Assembly (NCBI RefSeq): GCF_030286555.1 | Contig: NZ_JASVWF010000003.1 | Coordinates: forward strand, 806,001 to 870,000 | DNA from: Actinomycetospora termitidis | Lineage (GTDB): Bacteria; Actinomycetota; Actinomycetes; Mycobacteriales; Pseudonocardiaceae | Length of the DNA stretch: 64,000 nt | Direction: 5' to 3' | Shown here: one piece after another, positions 26,330-34,607 of the stretch | Numbering within the stretch: position 1 is the first letter of the stretch | How the letters are laid out: each line of letters opens with the position of its first letter | Position numbers and translations under genes: made by a program | The notes under the pieces: model-generated | Told to the model about the DNA's origin: nothing | The model's database searches: none | Seen by the model: only the letters and a program-made list of their open reading frames with translations

Positions 26330-27235
26330 ATGACGACGATCCATGTCCATCGCCGCCCGCTCGCCCCGCACGTGATGACCTACCTCGTCGTCATCGTGCC
26401 GTTCGTCGCCCTGCTCGCGGCCGTGCCGCTGGCCTGGGGCTGGGGCCTGACCTGGCTCGACGTCGGCCTCGCCGTCGTGCTGTACGTGATCTCCATGCTC
26501 GGCGTCACCGTCGGCTTCCACCGGTACTTCACCCACGGGGCCTTCCGGTGCGGGCGCGGCCTGCGCATCGCCCTCGCCGTCGCGGGCTCGCTCTCGGTGC
26601 AGGGCCCGGTGCTGCACTGGGTCGCCGACCACCGCCGGCACCACGCGTTCGCGGACAAGGAGGGCGACCCGCACTCGCCGTGGCGCTACGGCACCTCCCC
26701 GGCCGCGCTGGCCAAGGGGTTCTGGCACGCGCACATGGGCTGGATCCTGGAGCGCAATCTCTCCAGCCAGGAGCGCTACTGCCCGGACCTGCTCGCCGAC
26801 CCCGACGTCGTGCGGGTCAGTCGGGCGTTCGGCTGGATCACCGCCGCGTCGTTCGTCGTCCCGGCGGCGATCGGCGGGCTCGCCACGTGGTCGGTGTGGG
26901 GCGCCTTCACCGCGTTCTTCTGGTCGGGGCTGGTGCGGGTGTGCCTGTCGCACCACGTGGCCTGGTCGACCAACTCGATCTGCCACATGGTCGGCGAGCG
27001 TCCCTACAAGGCGCGCGACCGCTCGACCAACGTGTGGCCGCTGGCCCTGCTGTCCATGGGCGAGTCCTGGCACAACCTCCACCACGCCGACCCGACGTCC
27101 GCGCGCCACGGGGTCGGGCGCTGGGAGATCGACCTCTCGGCCGGGACCATCGCGGTGTTCGAGAAGCTCGGGTGGGCGTGGAACGTCCGGTGGCCCCGCG
27201 AGGAGCGGCTCGCGAAGCTGCGCGCGACCGGTTAG
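26330..27235 (+). CDS. Acyl-CoA/fatty acid desaturase (delta-9 type)
   Basis: The 301-residue integral membrane di-iron enzyme has three histidine boxes: HRYFTH near residue 65, HRRHH near 103, and HNLHH near 245. Four predicted membrane helices are grouped in two pairs (for example YLVVIVPFVALLAAVPLAWG). Such desaturases insert a cis double bond into saturated acyl-CoA or acyl lipids using electrons from a reductase that is not encoded here. The order and spacing match stearoyl-CoA-type desaturases (DesA3-like) of actinobacteria. Its stop codon overlaps that of the convergent small gene. Confidence 0.95.
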   Translation: MTTIHVHRRPLAPHVMTYLVVIVPFVALLAAVPLAWGWGLTWLDVGLAVVLYVISMLGVTVGFHRYFTHGAFRCGRGLRIALAVAGSLSVQGPVLHWVADHRRHHAFADKEGDPHSPWRYGTSPAALAKGFWHAHMGWILERNLSSQERYCPDLLADPDVVRVSRAFGWITAASFVVPAAIGGLATWSVWGAFTAFFWSGLVRVCLSHHVAWSTNSICHMVGERPYKARDRSTNVWPLALLSMGESWHNLHHADPTSARHGVGRWEIDLSAGTIAVFEKLGWAWNVRWPREERLAKLRATG

Positions 27236-27462
27236 GGCGCGTCGCGCAACGTCAGCACGACGCGCATCACCCGCTCCACGGCCGCCGCCGCGAACAGCGG
27301 GCCACGCAGCTCACCGCGGTCGGCGAGGTTCTGCGAGGCCATGTCCAGCATGCGGTCCGGTCCGAGCCGGCGGACCAGCAGGGCCGCGATCTCCTCGAGG
27401 TCCAGGTCCGGGTGGTCCAGGCGCGTCAGGGCGAACGCGACGATCAGCTCCTCGTCCGACAC
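27232..27462 (-). CDS. Small hypothetical helical protein (76 aa)
   Basis: I do not recognise this family. The protein is entirely helical in appearance (EELIVAFALTRLDHPDLDLE, EIAALLVRRLGPDRMLDMAS) with no membrane segment or cysteine. It has an ATG start. It shares overlapping stop codons with the convergent desaturase gene and lies 48 bp downstream of the acyl-CoA synthetase gene start-to-end direction, so it does not belong to that operon clearly. The codon use matches its neighbours. Confidence 0.55.
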   Translation of the reverse strand: MSDEELIVAFALTRLDHPDLDLEEIAALLVRRLGPDRMLDMASQNLADRGELRGPLFAAAAVERVMRVVLTLRDAP

Positions 27463-27510
27463 GTCCCACCTCCTCCGCGTCCGAGCGTAGTCGGCGCACG
27501 CCGCGGGAGG

Positions 27511-28995
27511 TCAGTTCCGACGCAACCGGGCCTTCTGCACCTTGCCCATGGCGTTGCGCGGGAGCTCGTCGGTGACGACGACCTCCCGGGGCCGCTTGTG
27601 CTTCGACAGGCGCTCCCCGACGAAGTCCATGACGGCCTGGGTGTCCACCGGGCCGTCGGGACAGACGACGTGCGCGACGATGCGCTGCCCGAGGTCCTCG
27701 TCGGGCTCGCCGACGACCGCCGCCTCGCTGATCCCCTCGAAGGCCAGCAGTGCGGTCTCCACCTCGCCGGCACCGACGCGGTACCCGCCGGACTTGATCA
27801 GGTCGACCGAGCGCCGGCCGACGATGCGGTGGTAGCCGCCGGCGTCGACCACGGCGGCGTCGCCGGTCCGGAACCAGCCGTCGTCGGTCCACGTCCCGGC
27901 GGTCGCCTCCGGGCGGTTCAGGTAGCCGTCGAACAGGCACGCGCCGCGGACCTGCAGCTCGCCGATCGACTCGCCGTCGGCCGGCACGTCCTCGTCGGTC
28001 GGCACGGCCTCGCCGGAGTCGTCCTCGGTCACCGCGCGCAGCCGCGCCTCGACGCCGTCTACGGGCACCCCGACCCAGCCGGCGCGCCGCTCGCCGTCGG
28101 CCCGGACGGCCAGGGTGATCATGGTCTCGCTCATGCCGTAGCGCTCCACCGGAGCCTGCCCGGTCAGCTCGCGGATGCGCTCGAACACCGGGACCGGCAG
28201 CGGCGCGGAGCCGCTGACCAGGAGCCGGGCGTCGGACAGCGCGGCCGCCGACGACGGGTCGTTCCCGATCCGGGACCACACCGTCGGCACCCCGAACAGC
28301 AGCGAACCGCCGTGCTCGGAGACCGCCCTCGCGTAGTTCTCCGGCGTCGGACGACCGGTGTGCACCAGCCGGGAGCCGGCGCGCAGTGCGCCGAACACCC
28401 CGAGCACCAGGCCGTGCACGTGGAACAGCGGCAACCCGTGGGCGAGGGTGTCGGCGTCGGTCCACGCCCACGCGTCGGCGAGCCCGTCGAGGCCCGCGGC
28501 CATCGCGTCGGCGGAGAGCAGCACTCCCTTGGGCGACCCGGTGGTGCCCGAGGTGTAGAGGATCAGGGCCGGCCCGTCGCCCGACGCCTCCCGGACCTCG
28601 TGGCCCGCCCGGCGGGAGAGGTCGACCCGGCGGGCCGGGAGCGTGACGTCGCGCGGCTTCTCGCCGAACCAGGTCGAGGCCCCGGAGTCGGTCAGGACGT
28701 GGGCCCGCTCGGCGGGGCCGGAGTCGGGCGGCACCGGCACGACGGGGGCGCCGGCGAGCAGGCAGCCCACGACGGCGACGACCGTCTCGGCGCTCGCGGT
28801 CGCCTGCACGGCCACCGGTGACGCGGCGTCGGGGCGCTCGGCGATCTCGTCGGCGACGACCGCGGCCGCGCCCAGCAGCTCGGGGCCGGAGAAGGCGGTG
28901 TCGGCGATCCGGACGGCGTCGGGATCGTCGAGGCCGCCCTCGAGCAGCGCGCGCAGCAGGGGCGTACGGGCGAGCGGAGCGACGGGAGCTGGCAA
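27511..28995 (-). CDS. Acyl-CoA synthetase (malonyl-CoA synthetase MatB/FadD36-like)
   Basis: The 494-residue adenylate-forming enzyme activates a carboxylic acid with ATP and CoA. Motifs include ALILYTSGTTGSPKGVLLS (P-loop), VERYGMSETMITL (A5), GWFRTGDAAVVDAGGYHRIV and the C-terminal catalytic lysine in RNAMGKVQKARL. The YGMSET form and overall length suggest the MatB-like group that acts on malonate or methylmalonate, but the substrate is not certain. The start is TTG with a strong GGAGGT seven bases upstream. It diverges from the MarR gene across an inverted repeat. Confidence 0.87.
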   Translation of the reverse strand: MPAPVAPLARTPLLRALLEGGLDDPDAVRIADTAFSGPELLGAAAVVADEIAERPDAASPVAVQATASAETVVAVVGCLLAGAPVVPVPPDSGPAERAHVLTDSGASTWFGEKPRDVTLPARRVDLSRRAGHEVREASGDGPALILYTSGTTGSPKGVLLSADAMAAGLDGLADAWAWTDADTLAHGLPLFHVHGLVLGVFGALRAGSRLVHTGRPTPENYARAVSEHGGSLLFGVPTVWSRIGNDPSSAAALSDARLLVSGSAPLPVPVFERIRELTGQAPVERYGMSETMITLAVRADGERRAGWVGVPVDGVEARLRAVTEDDSGEAVPTDEDVPADGESIGELQVRGACLFDGYLNRPEATAGTWTDDGWFRTGDAAVVDAGGYHRIVGRRSVDLIKSGGYRVGAGEVETALLAFEGISEAAVVGEPDEDLGQRIVAHVVCPDGPVDTQAVMDFVGERLSKHKRPREVVVTDELPRNAMGKVQKARLRRN

Positions 28996-29022
28996 CGTCG
29001 GACCTCCAGGCGTTCACGGGGA

Positions 29023-29056
29023 GCGCCGCACATTCTCACCCGCCGGGGTGCGGCGC
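29023..29056. promoter_or_regulatory. Inverted repeat between acyl-CoA synthetase and marR
   Basis: GCGCCGCAC (29023-29031) and GTGCGGCGC (29048-29056) are perfect 9-bp arms with a 16-bp spacer in the 104-bp divergent region. It could be an operator for the MarR protein or an RNA structure. Confidence 0.35.
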
Positions 29057-29099
29057 GCGCGGGACCTCCCGAGGACCGGAACGTGCGAGGATCCTCCGG

Positions 29100-29546
29100 G
29101 TGAGTCAGGGGTCCCGCACCGCCGCCCGGCCGCGGCCGTCGTTGCTCTACGCGGTCAAGCAGGTCGAGCTGATCGTGCGCGCACGGCTCGACGAGCTGCT
29201 GCGCGACTCCGGGGTCACGGCCCTGCAGTACACCGCGCTGACCGTCCTCGCCGCGCGCGACGGGCTCACCTCCGCCGAGCTCGCGCGGAACTCCTTCGTC
29301 ACCCCGCAGGCGATGGCCGACCTGGTCACCGCCCTCGAGCGCGGCGACCTCATCACGCGCCGCCGCAACCCCGACAACCGCCGCCAACTGCTGATCTCCC
29401 TCACCCCGTCCGGGCAGGATCTGCTGGCGCGCTACGCCGAGCCGGTCGCGGCGATCGAGGAGCGGATGCTCACCGGGCTCGGCGACGACGAGCGCGAGCG
29501 CTTCCGCTCCTACCTGAACGCGGCACGCGCCTCACTGGCCCAGTGA
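29100..29546 (+). CDS. MarR-family transcriptional regulator
   Basis: The 148-residue protein has the MarR winged helix: VTALQYTALTVLAARDGLTS, AELARNSFVTPQAMADLVTA and the wing ITRRRNPDNRRQLLISLTPS. The N-terminal and C-terminal helices form the dimer. MarR proteins next to fcs/ech genes typically sense hydroxycinnamoyl-CoA. Here the gene converges on fcs with a 15-bp overlap and diverges from another acyl-CoA ligase, so either operon may be its target. I chose the GTG start at 29100; the open frame extends upstream without homology. Confidence 0.9.
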   Translation: MSQGSRTAARPRPSLLYAVKQVELIVRARLDELLRDSGVTALQYTALTVLAARDGLTSAELARNSFVTPQAMADLVTALERGDLITRRRNPDNRRQLLISLTPSGQDLLARYAEPVAAIEERMLTGLGDDERERFRSYLNAARASLAQ

Positions 29547-31004
29547 CCGGCGCAGCGCGGGCTTGTCGAGCTTGCCGGTCGGGTTGCGGGGCAGGGTGTC
29601 GACGACGTCGACGGTGCGCGGCGTCTTGAAGCGCGCGAGCCGGCCGTCGAGCCAGGCCACGAGGTCGTCCGGTGTGGTCGCGGCGCCGGGTACGAGGACG
29701 ACCCACGCGTGCCCGACCTCGCCCCACCGGTCGTCGGGAACCCCCACCACGGCGGCGTCGAGGACGTCGGGATGGCTCGTGAGCACGCCCTCGACCTCGG
29801 CGGGCGAGACGTTCTCGCCGCCGGAGATGTAGAGGTCCTTGACCCGGTCGACGATGCGGTGGAAGCCCTCGTCGTCGATCTCCGCCACGTCGCCGGAGCG
29901 GAACCAACCGTCGGTGAAGGCCGCGGCGGTCTCCTCGGGACGCCGCCAGTAGCCGGGCACGACGTGCGGGCCGCGGACCAGGATCTCGCCGGAGGGCGAC
30001 AGGGCGACGTCGGTGAAGAAGTGCGGGCGCCCCGCCGTGCCGGCCTTGGAGCGGGCGTGCGCCGGGTCGAGCAGCAGGACGCCGGGCGCTGCTTCGGTCA
30101 TCCCGTAGCCCTGCAGGAAGGCGGGTCCGCGGTCGGCGTAGGTGTCGAGCAGGCTCGGCGGGACCGGCGCGCCGCCGCAGAGCAGGTAGCGGACCCCGGA
30201 GAGGTCGGCGTCGGCGAAGCGGGGAGTGCGGGCGAGGGCCGCGAACATGGTCGGGACGCCGAACATGATCGTCACGCCCTCCCGCTCGACGAGGTCGAGG
30301 GTGCGCTCCGGGTCGAAGGCCTGCTCGAGCACGAGGGTGCCGCCCTTGAGCAGTACCGGCAGGCAGGTCATCCCGAGCGCCGCGGCGTGGAAGAGCGGGG
30401 CCGAGAGCAGGCAGACCTCGTCGCTCGCGAGGTCGACGTCCACGACGACGTCCAGCGCGTTCCACGTCAGGTTGGCGTGGGTCAGGCACGCCGCCTTGGG
30501 CCGCCCGGTCGTGCCGGAGGTGAACATCAGGACCGCGAGGTCGTCGGGATCGGTGACGACGGGGTCGGCGCGGTCGCTCGTGGCGATCACCTCGTCGTGG
30601 GTGCCGCCGACCTCGAGTGTCGTGACTGCGGCCATGCTGCCACTGGACGTCAGCATGGCCGCACTGCTGACGTCGGGGGCGGTCACCAGCACTCGCGGCT
30701 CCGTGTCGGCCACGGCGAACGCGACCTCGTCGGCGGCCAGGCGCGTGTTGAGCGGGACGAACACCGCGCCCAGGGCCGTCGTCGCGAACATCGTCTCGAC
30801 GAAGGCCGGGTGGTTCGGCCCGAGGTACGCGACCCGATCCCCCGGCTCGACACCGAGGCCGCGCAGCCCGGCGGCCAGGCGGCGGACGCGGTCGTCGAGC
30901 TGGGCGTAGGTCGTGCGCGAGTCGCCGTGGACCAGTGCGACGTGCTCGGGGGTGCTGCGGGCGCGGCGGGCGGTCCAGCTCCCCAGACCCGGCGGCGGTG
31001 TCAT
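29532..31004 (-). CDS. fcs: Hydroxycinnamate (feruloyl/p-coumaroyl)-CoA ligase
   Basis: The 490-residue adenylate-forming ligase shows LAVLMFTSGTTGRPKAACLT, LQGYGMTEAAPGVL, DGWFRSGDVAEIDDEGFHRI, VDRVKDLYISGGENVSPAEV and a terminal NPTGKLDKPAL with the catalytic lysine. Sequence alone fits a broad FadD group. The assignment to ferulate/p-coumarate rests on its four-base ATGA overlap with a clear hydroxycinnamoyl-CoA hydratase-lyase gene, the arrangement known for fcs-ech in Amycolatopsis and Streptomyces. It would form feruloyl-, caffeoyl- or p-coumaroyl-CoA for side-chain cleavage. Confidence 0.85.
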   Translation of the reverse strand: MTPPPGLGSWTARRARSTPEHVALVHGDSRTTYAQLDDRVRRLAAGLRGLGVEPGDRVAYLGPNHPAFVETMFATTALGAVFVPLNTRLAADEVAFAVADTEPRVLVTAPDVSSAAMLTSSGSMAAVTTLEVGGTHDEVIATSDRADPVVTDPDDLAVLMFTSGTTGRPKAACLTHANLTWNALDVVVDVDLASDEVCLLSAPLFHAAALGMTCLPVLLKGGTLVLEQAFDPERTLDLVEREGVTIMFGVPTMFAALARTPRFADADLSGVRYLLCGGAPVPPSLLDTYADRGPAFLQGYGMTEAAPGVLLLDPAHARSKAGTAGRPHFFTDVALSPSGEILVRGPHVVPGYWRRPEETAAAFTDGWFRSGDVAEIDDEGFHRIVDRVKDLYISGGENVSPAEVEGVLTSHPDVLDAAVVGVPDDRWGEVGHAWVVLVPGAATTPDDLVAWLDGRLARFKTPRTVDVVDTLPRNPTGKLDKPALRRSLGQ

Positions 31005-31846
31005 GGCCTCTCGTACGCCCCCAGGCCGGGGCGGTAGGTCTTGTCGTCGAGGAACTGGGTGAGGCCCTGCTGCTTGCCCTGCTCCGGGTCGTGCCCGGTG
31101 GCCGCGTCGAGCTTGGCGTAGAGGTAGTCCTCGGCGACGTCCCAGGACATCTGCCGGACCTTCTTCACGCCCACCTTCGCCGCGCGCAGCACGTGGGTGT
31201 TCATGCCCGCCAGCCTGCCCGCGACCTCCACGGTCCGCGCGCGCAGCCGGTCACCCGGGACGGCCTCGTTGACCAGCCGCATCGCGCTGGCCCGCCGGCC
31301 GTCGAAGCGCTCCCCGGTCATGACGTACCACTGTGCGTCGCGGGCGGGGATCGTCTCGGCGAGCGCGCGGGAGACCAGCCCGCCGGGCGGGATGCCCCAG
31401 TTGACCTCGGAGAGCCCGAAGGACGCGTCCTCCGCGGCGATCGCGAGGTCGCAGCACACCAGCGGCGTGAACGCCCCGCCGAAGCACCAGCCGTTGACCA
31501 TCGCGATCGTCGGCTTCGCGAAGTGGATGAGCCGGCGCCACTGCCATTCCGCGGAGTCGCGCCGGGCGCGCAGCTCGACGTGCGGCGGGGCGGCGTCGAC
31601 CTCGCGGAAGTACTCCTGGAGGTCCATCCCCGCCGACCACGCCTCGCCGCGGCCGGTGAGCACCACGACCCGGACCTCGTCGGCCGCCTCGAGCCACTCC
31701 AGCGCCGCGATCATCTCGCGGTTCAACGTCGGGTTCATGGCGTTGCGCTTGTCCGGCCGGTCGAAGAACAGCCAGCCGATGCCGACCTCGTCCGGACCCT
31801 CCCCGAGCTCGATCGCGACGGTGCCGAACTCCGGAGGCGTGCTCAT
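31001..31846 (-). CDS. ech: p-Hydroxycinnamoyl-CoA hydratase/lyase
   Basis: The 281-residue crotonase-fold enzyme hydrates hydroxycinnamoyl-CoA and cleaves it to acetyl-CoA and an aromatic aldehyde such as vanillin or 4-hydroxybenzaldehyde. It carries family-specific features: WSAGMDLQEYFREVD, MVNGWCFGGAFTPLVCCDLA (oxyanion-hole region), the catalytic Glu region FGLSEVNWGIPPGG and the C-terminal block QMSWDVAEDYLYAKLDAATG. These are characteristic of HCHL and not of general enoyl-CoA hydratases. It lies 11 bp after the EamA gene and overlaps fcs. No vanillin dehydrogenase is adjacent; an aldehyde dehydrogenase at 62387 is a remote candidate. Confidence 0.93.
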   Translation of the reverse strand: MSTPPEFGTVAIELGEGPDEVGIGWLFFDRPDKRNAMNPTLNREMIAALEWLEAADEVRVVVLTGRGEAWSAGMDLQEYFREVDAAPPHVELRARRDSAEWQWRRLIHFAKPTIAMVNGWCFGGAFTPLVCCDLAIAAEDASFGLSEVNWGIPPGGLVSRALAETIPARDAQWYVMTGERFDGRRASAMRLVNEAVPGDRLRARTVEVAGRLAGMNTHVLRAAKVGVKKVRQMSWDVAEDYLYAKLDAATGHDPEQGKQQGLTQFLDDKTYRPGLGAYERP

Positions 31847-31857
31847 GGTGGAGGAGA

Positions 31858-32790
31858 TTAACAGGAAACCTGATAATCAGGCACGCGCTCGCGCACCGAG
31901 GCTGCACGGCGTGCCTCCCGCCGGGACCGCCGCGCGTCCACGAGGACGGCGAGCACGACACCACCGACGAGGGTGATCTCCCCGGCCAGCTGCAGCGGTC
32001 CCGGGACGCCGCCCTCCGCGAACGCCGCGAACACGAAGCCCCACGCCGTCTCCAGCGCCATCAGCTGGCTGACCAGCACCGGCGAGAGGTACCCGGACGC
32101 CGCGTGCCAGAGCCGGACCGCGAGCCAGGAGCTGACCAGGCCGAGGAAGAGCACGACGACGAGGGCGCGCACGGGCTGGGCCGGGACGCCGTCGATCAGC
32201 AGCAGGGCGACCGCGGCCGGCAGGGCGAGCACGCCGGCGGCGAGCCCCTGGGCGGCCGCGAGCACGGGGGCGAGCTCCGGGCGGTCGTGCAGCAGCCGGT
32301 GGGAGTCCAGCCCGTACCAGGACCAGGAGATCAGGGCGAGCACCGCGAGGCCGAGCCCGACGAGCGCCTCGAGCGACCAGTCCTGCCCCGGGCCCACGTG
32401 CAGCAGCACCTGGCCCAGCGCGACCAGCCCGAGGGCGGGGACCAGGCCCGCGACCCGACCCGTCCCGCGTGCCGAGATCAGGGCCATGACGACGGGGACC
32501 AGCCCGATCGTCGCGACCGCGACGGTGGGCCCGGCGAGCCGGACGGCCACGGCGACGAGGGCGTAGTAGAGCACCGAGCCGGTCAGCGCGTGGGCGATGA
32601 CGCGTCCCCACGGGACGTCGGCCCGCAGGACCCGGCGCACCTGGGGCAGCGAGACCGCCCCGAACGCCACGAACCGTCCCGTCGCGAGCAGCAGCGCCGG
32701 AGCCAGGGGCGCCAGGCCGGGCGCCACGAACACCGCTCCCCACGCCGCGCCGGCGACGACCATCGCCACCAGGGCCACGTTCCTCGTCAT
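31858..32790 (-). CDS. EamA/DMT-family membrane transporter
   Basis: The 310-residue protein has ten hydrophobic helices and two EamA repeats, for example VALVAMVVAGAAWGAVFVAP at the N-terminus and LEALVGLGLAVLALISWSWY in the second half. Members export amino acids or small metabolites or act as permeases of unknown direction. It is the first gene of a leftward run with ech and fcs, 11 bp apart, so uptake or efflux of a hydroxycinnamate-related compound is plausible. Divergence from an Lrp-type regulator suggests amino-acid-type control instead. Both readings remain open. Confidence 0.9.
   Translation of the reverse strand: MTRNVALVAMVVAGAAWGAVFVAPGLAPLAPALLLATGRFVAFGAVSLPQVRRVLRADVPWGRVIAHALTGSVLYYALVAVAVRLAGPTVAVATIGLVPVVMALISARGTGRVAGLVPALGLVALGQVLLHVGPGQDWSLEALVGLGLAVLALISWSWYGLDSHRLLHDRPELAPVLAAAQGLAAGVLALPAAVALLLIDGVPAQPVRALVVVLFLGLVSSWLAVRLWHAASGYLSPVLVSQLMALETAWGFVFAAFAEGGVPGPLQLAGEITLVGGVVLAVLVDARRSRREARRAASVRERVPDYQVSC
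31869..31881. promoter_or_regulatory. Palindrome CCTGATAATCAGG at the eamA/ech junction
   Basis: This perfect palindrome with a 1-bp centre lies in an unusually AT-rich stretch covering the last EamA codons, 23-35 bp before the ech start. TGTTAAT on the minus strand could be a -10 element giving a very short leader. An internal promoter/operator for ech-fcs is inferred; no Shine-Dalgarno for ech is visible. Confidence 0.35.
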
Positions 32791-32870
32791 GATCCCAGGA
32801 TGCGCCGATCATGGTGGGCGATGCCGGGCGGATTCCCGACACTCATGGCCGAGGAGTGCATGATTCTCCC

Positions 32871-33353
32871 GTGACGGTGCCGAACACGGGACGATCCACC
32901 CAGCTCGACCGCGTCGACCGGTTGATCCTGGCTCACCTCGTCGATCACGGGCGCTCCAGCCTGTCCGACCTGGCGGAGGCCGTGAACGCCTCACCGTCCT
33001 CGGCGCAGCGTCGCCTGCGCCGGCTGGAGGCCGACGGCGTGATCCGGGGCTACCGGGCGGTGCTCGACCCGGCGGCGATCGACCGGGCGCTCGTCGTGCA
33101 CCTGTCGGTGGTGCTCGTCGACCACACCGCGGAGACCGTCGACCGCTTCGAGCGCTGGATCGTCGACCTCGACGGCGTGGTCAGCTGCCACCACGTCACC
33201 GGCGACGTCGACTACCTGCTCCGGATCGACGTCGCCGACGTGCACGCCCTCGACGTGCTGCTGCGCCGCACGCTCGCGCAGATCCCCGGCGTCGCCCGCT
33301 TCACGACGATGGTCGCGACGTCGGGTCTGGTGGACCGGTACACCGCCATGTGA
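32871..33353 (+). CDS. Lrp/AsnC-family transcriptional regulator
   Basis: The 160-residue protein has the AsnC-type HTH (LDRVDRLILAHLVDHGRSSL, VNASPSSAQRRLRRLEADGV) and a RAM effector domain (VSCHHVTGDVDYLLRIDVAD). Such regulators respond to amino acids or related acids. It starts with GTG and diverges from the EamA gene with 80 bp between them, the common arrangement for an Lrp-type regulator controlling a neighbouring exporter. Its stop is directly followed by palindrome copy 2. Confidence 0.92.
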   Translation: MTVPNTGRSTQLDRVDRLILAHLVDHGRSSLSDLAEAVNASPSSAQRRLRRLEADGVIRGYRAVLDPAAIDRALVVHLSVVLVDHTAETVDRFERWIVDLDGVVSCHHVTGDVDYLLRIDVADVHALDVLLRRTLAQIPGVARFTTMVATSGLVDRYTAM

Positions 33354-33360
33354 GCAAGCT

Positions 33361-33406
33361 CAGGTGAGCACTATTCCGTGTCTGGACACGGATTAGTGCT
33401 CACCTG
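33361..33406. terminator. AGGTGAGCA-family palindrome, copy 2
   Basis: 22-bp arms (33361-33382 and 33385-33406, outer sequence CAGGTGAGCACTA) have one mismatch and a 2-nt loop. The right arm contains the stop codon and last codons of pobA, and the left arm begins 7 bp after the lrp stop. It probably terminates both convergent genes. Confidence 0.75.
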
Positions 33407-34607
33407 CCAGCGGCACACCCCGGTAGTTCTCCGCGATCGAGGTCCGGTACGCCGTCGACTCCGCGATCAGCCGCAGGTGCGACAGCGCGAGCTGCTCGTC
33501 GAACGGGTCCGCGTCCGGGGCGCGGTGCAGCATCGTCGTCATCGTCCAGCTGAAGTGCTCGCCCCGCCAGACGCGCCGCAGCGCCACCTCGGAGTACGCG
33601 TCCAGCCCGGACTCGTCCCCGCTCTCCCGCCAGGCGCCGATCGCCGACGCGAGCACGCGCACGTCCGCGACGGCCAGGTTGAGCCCCTTCGCGCCGGTCG
33701 GCGGCACGATGTGCGCGGCGTCGCCGGCCAGGAAGAGCCGGCCGTGGCGCATCGGCTCCGCGACGAAGGAGCGCATCGGCGTGACGCTCTTGTCGGTGAT
33801 CGGGCCGCGGTTCAGGGTGAACGACCCGTCGCCCAGCGCGGTCCGCGTCGCGAGCTCGTCCCAGATCTCCTCGTCCGACCACGACGACGGGTCGGTGCCG
33901 TTGGGAACCTGCAGGTAGGCGCGGGTGACGCTCGGCGAGCGCATCGACAGCAGCGCGAAGCCGTTCTCGTGGCGCGCGTAGACCAGCTCGTCCGACGACG
34001 GCGGGGCGTCCGCGAGGATCCCGAGCCAGGAGTACGGGTAGACGCGCTCGTAGGTGCGTACCGCGTCGTCCGGGACCGCCCGGCGGGCGACCCCGTGGAA
34101 CCCGTCGGCGCCGACGACGACGTCCGCGCGCAGCTCGTGCTCCGCCCCGTCGTCGCTCCGGTAGCGCACCAGCGCCTCGCCGTCGCGCGACAGCGGCCCG
34201 TCGACCTTCTCCACGGCCAGGACCTCGGTGTCGAACAGCAACCGCTCGCCCTGCTCGAGGCGCAGCGCGATGAGGTCCTTCACGACCTCCGTCTGCGCCC
34301 AGATCATCACCGCGCGACCGGTCAGCTCGGCCATGTCCACGTGGACGCGCTCGCCGTGCACGTGGAACGCGAACCCGTCGTGCGGGAGCCCCTTCTCGTC
34401 CATCCGCGCATCGGCGCCGACCTCGCGCAGCGCGTCGACCGTGCCGTGCTCCAGGATCCCGGCGCGCTGCCGGGACTCCACGCGCTCGCGCGGGCGGGAC
34501 TCCAGCACCACGGAGTCGATGCCTCGCCGGTGCAGCAGGTGCGCGAGCAGCAGACCGGCCGGCCCTCCCCCGACGATCGCGACCGTCGTCCGGTCCGGCG
34601 TGGTCAC
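33393..34607 (-). CDS. pobA: 4-Hydroxybenzoate 3-monooxygenase
   Basis: The 404-residue FAD enzyme converts 4-hydroxybenzoate to protocatechuate with NAD(P)H and oxygen. Landmarks are the N-terminal dinucleotide fold VAIVGGGPAGLLLAHLLHRR, substrate-site region ESRQRAGILEHG, the conserved VVGADGFHGVARRAVP and the FAD motif RLFLAGDAAHIVPPTGAKGL. It overlaps pcaG by GTGA and is the third gene of pcaH-pcaG-pobA. Its last codons (AGEH) are supplied by the terminator palindrome, so the C-terminus is set by that repeat. Confidence 0.96.
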   Translation of the reverse strand: MTTPDRTTVAIVGGGPAGLLLAHLLHRRGIDSVVLESRPRERVESRQRAGILEHGTVDALREVGADARMDEKGLPHDGFAFHVHGERVHVDMAELTGRAVMIWAQTEVVKDLIALRLEQGERLLFDTEVLAVEKVDGPLSRDGEALVRYRSDDGAEHELRADVVVGADGFHGVARRAVPDDAVRTYERVYPYSWLGILADAPPSSDELVYARHENGFALLSMRSPSVTRAYLQVPNGTDPSSWSDEEIWDELATRTALGDGSFTLNRGPITDKSVTPMRSFVAEPMRHGRLFLAGDAAHIVPPTGAKGLNLAVADVRVLASAIGAWRESGDESGLDAYSEVALRRVWRGEHFSWTMTTMLHRAPDADPFDEQLALSHLRLIAESTAYRTSIAENYRGVPLAGEH

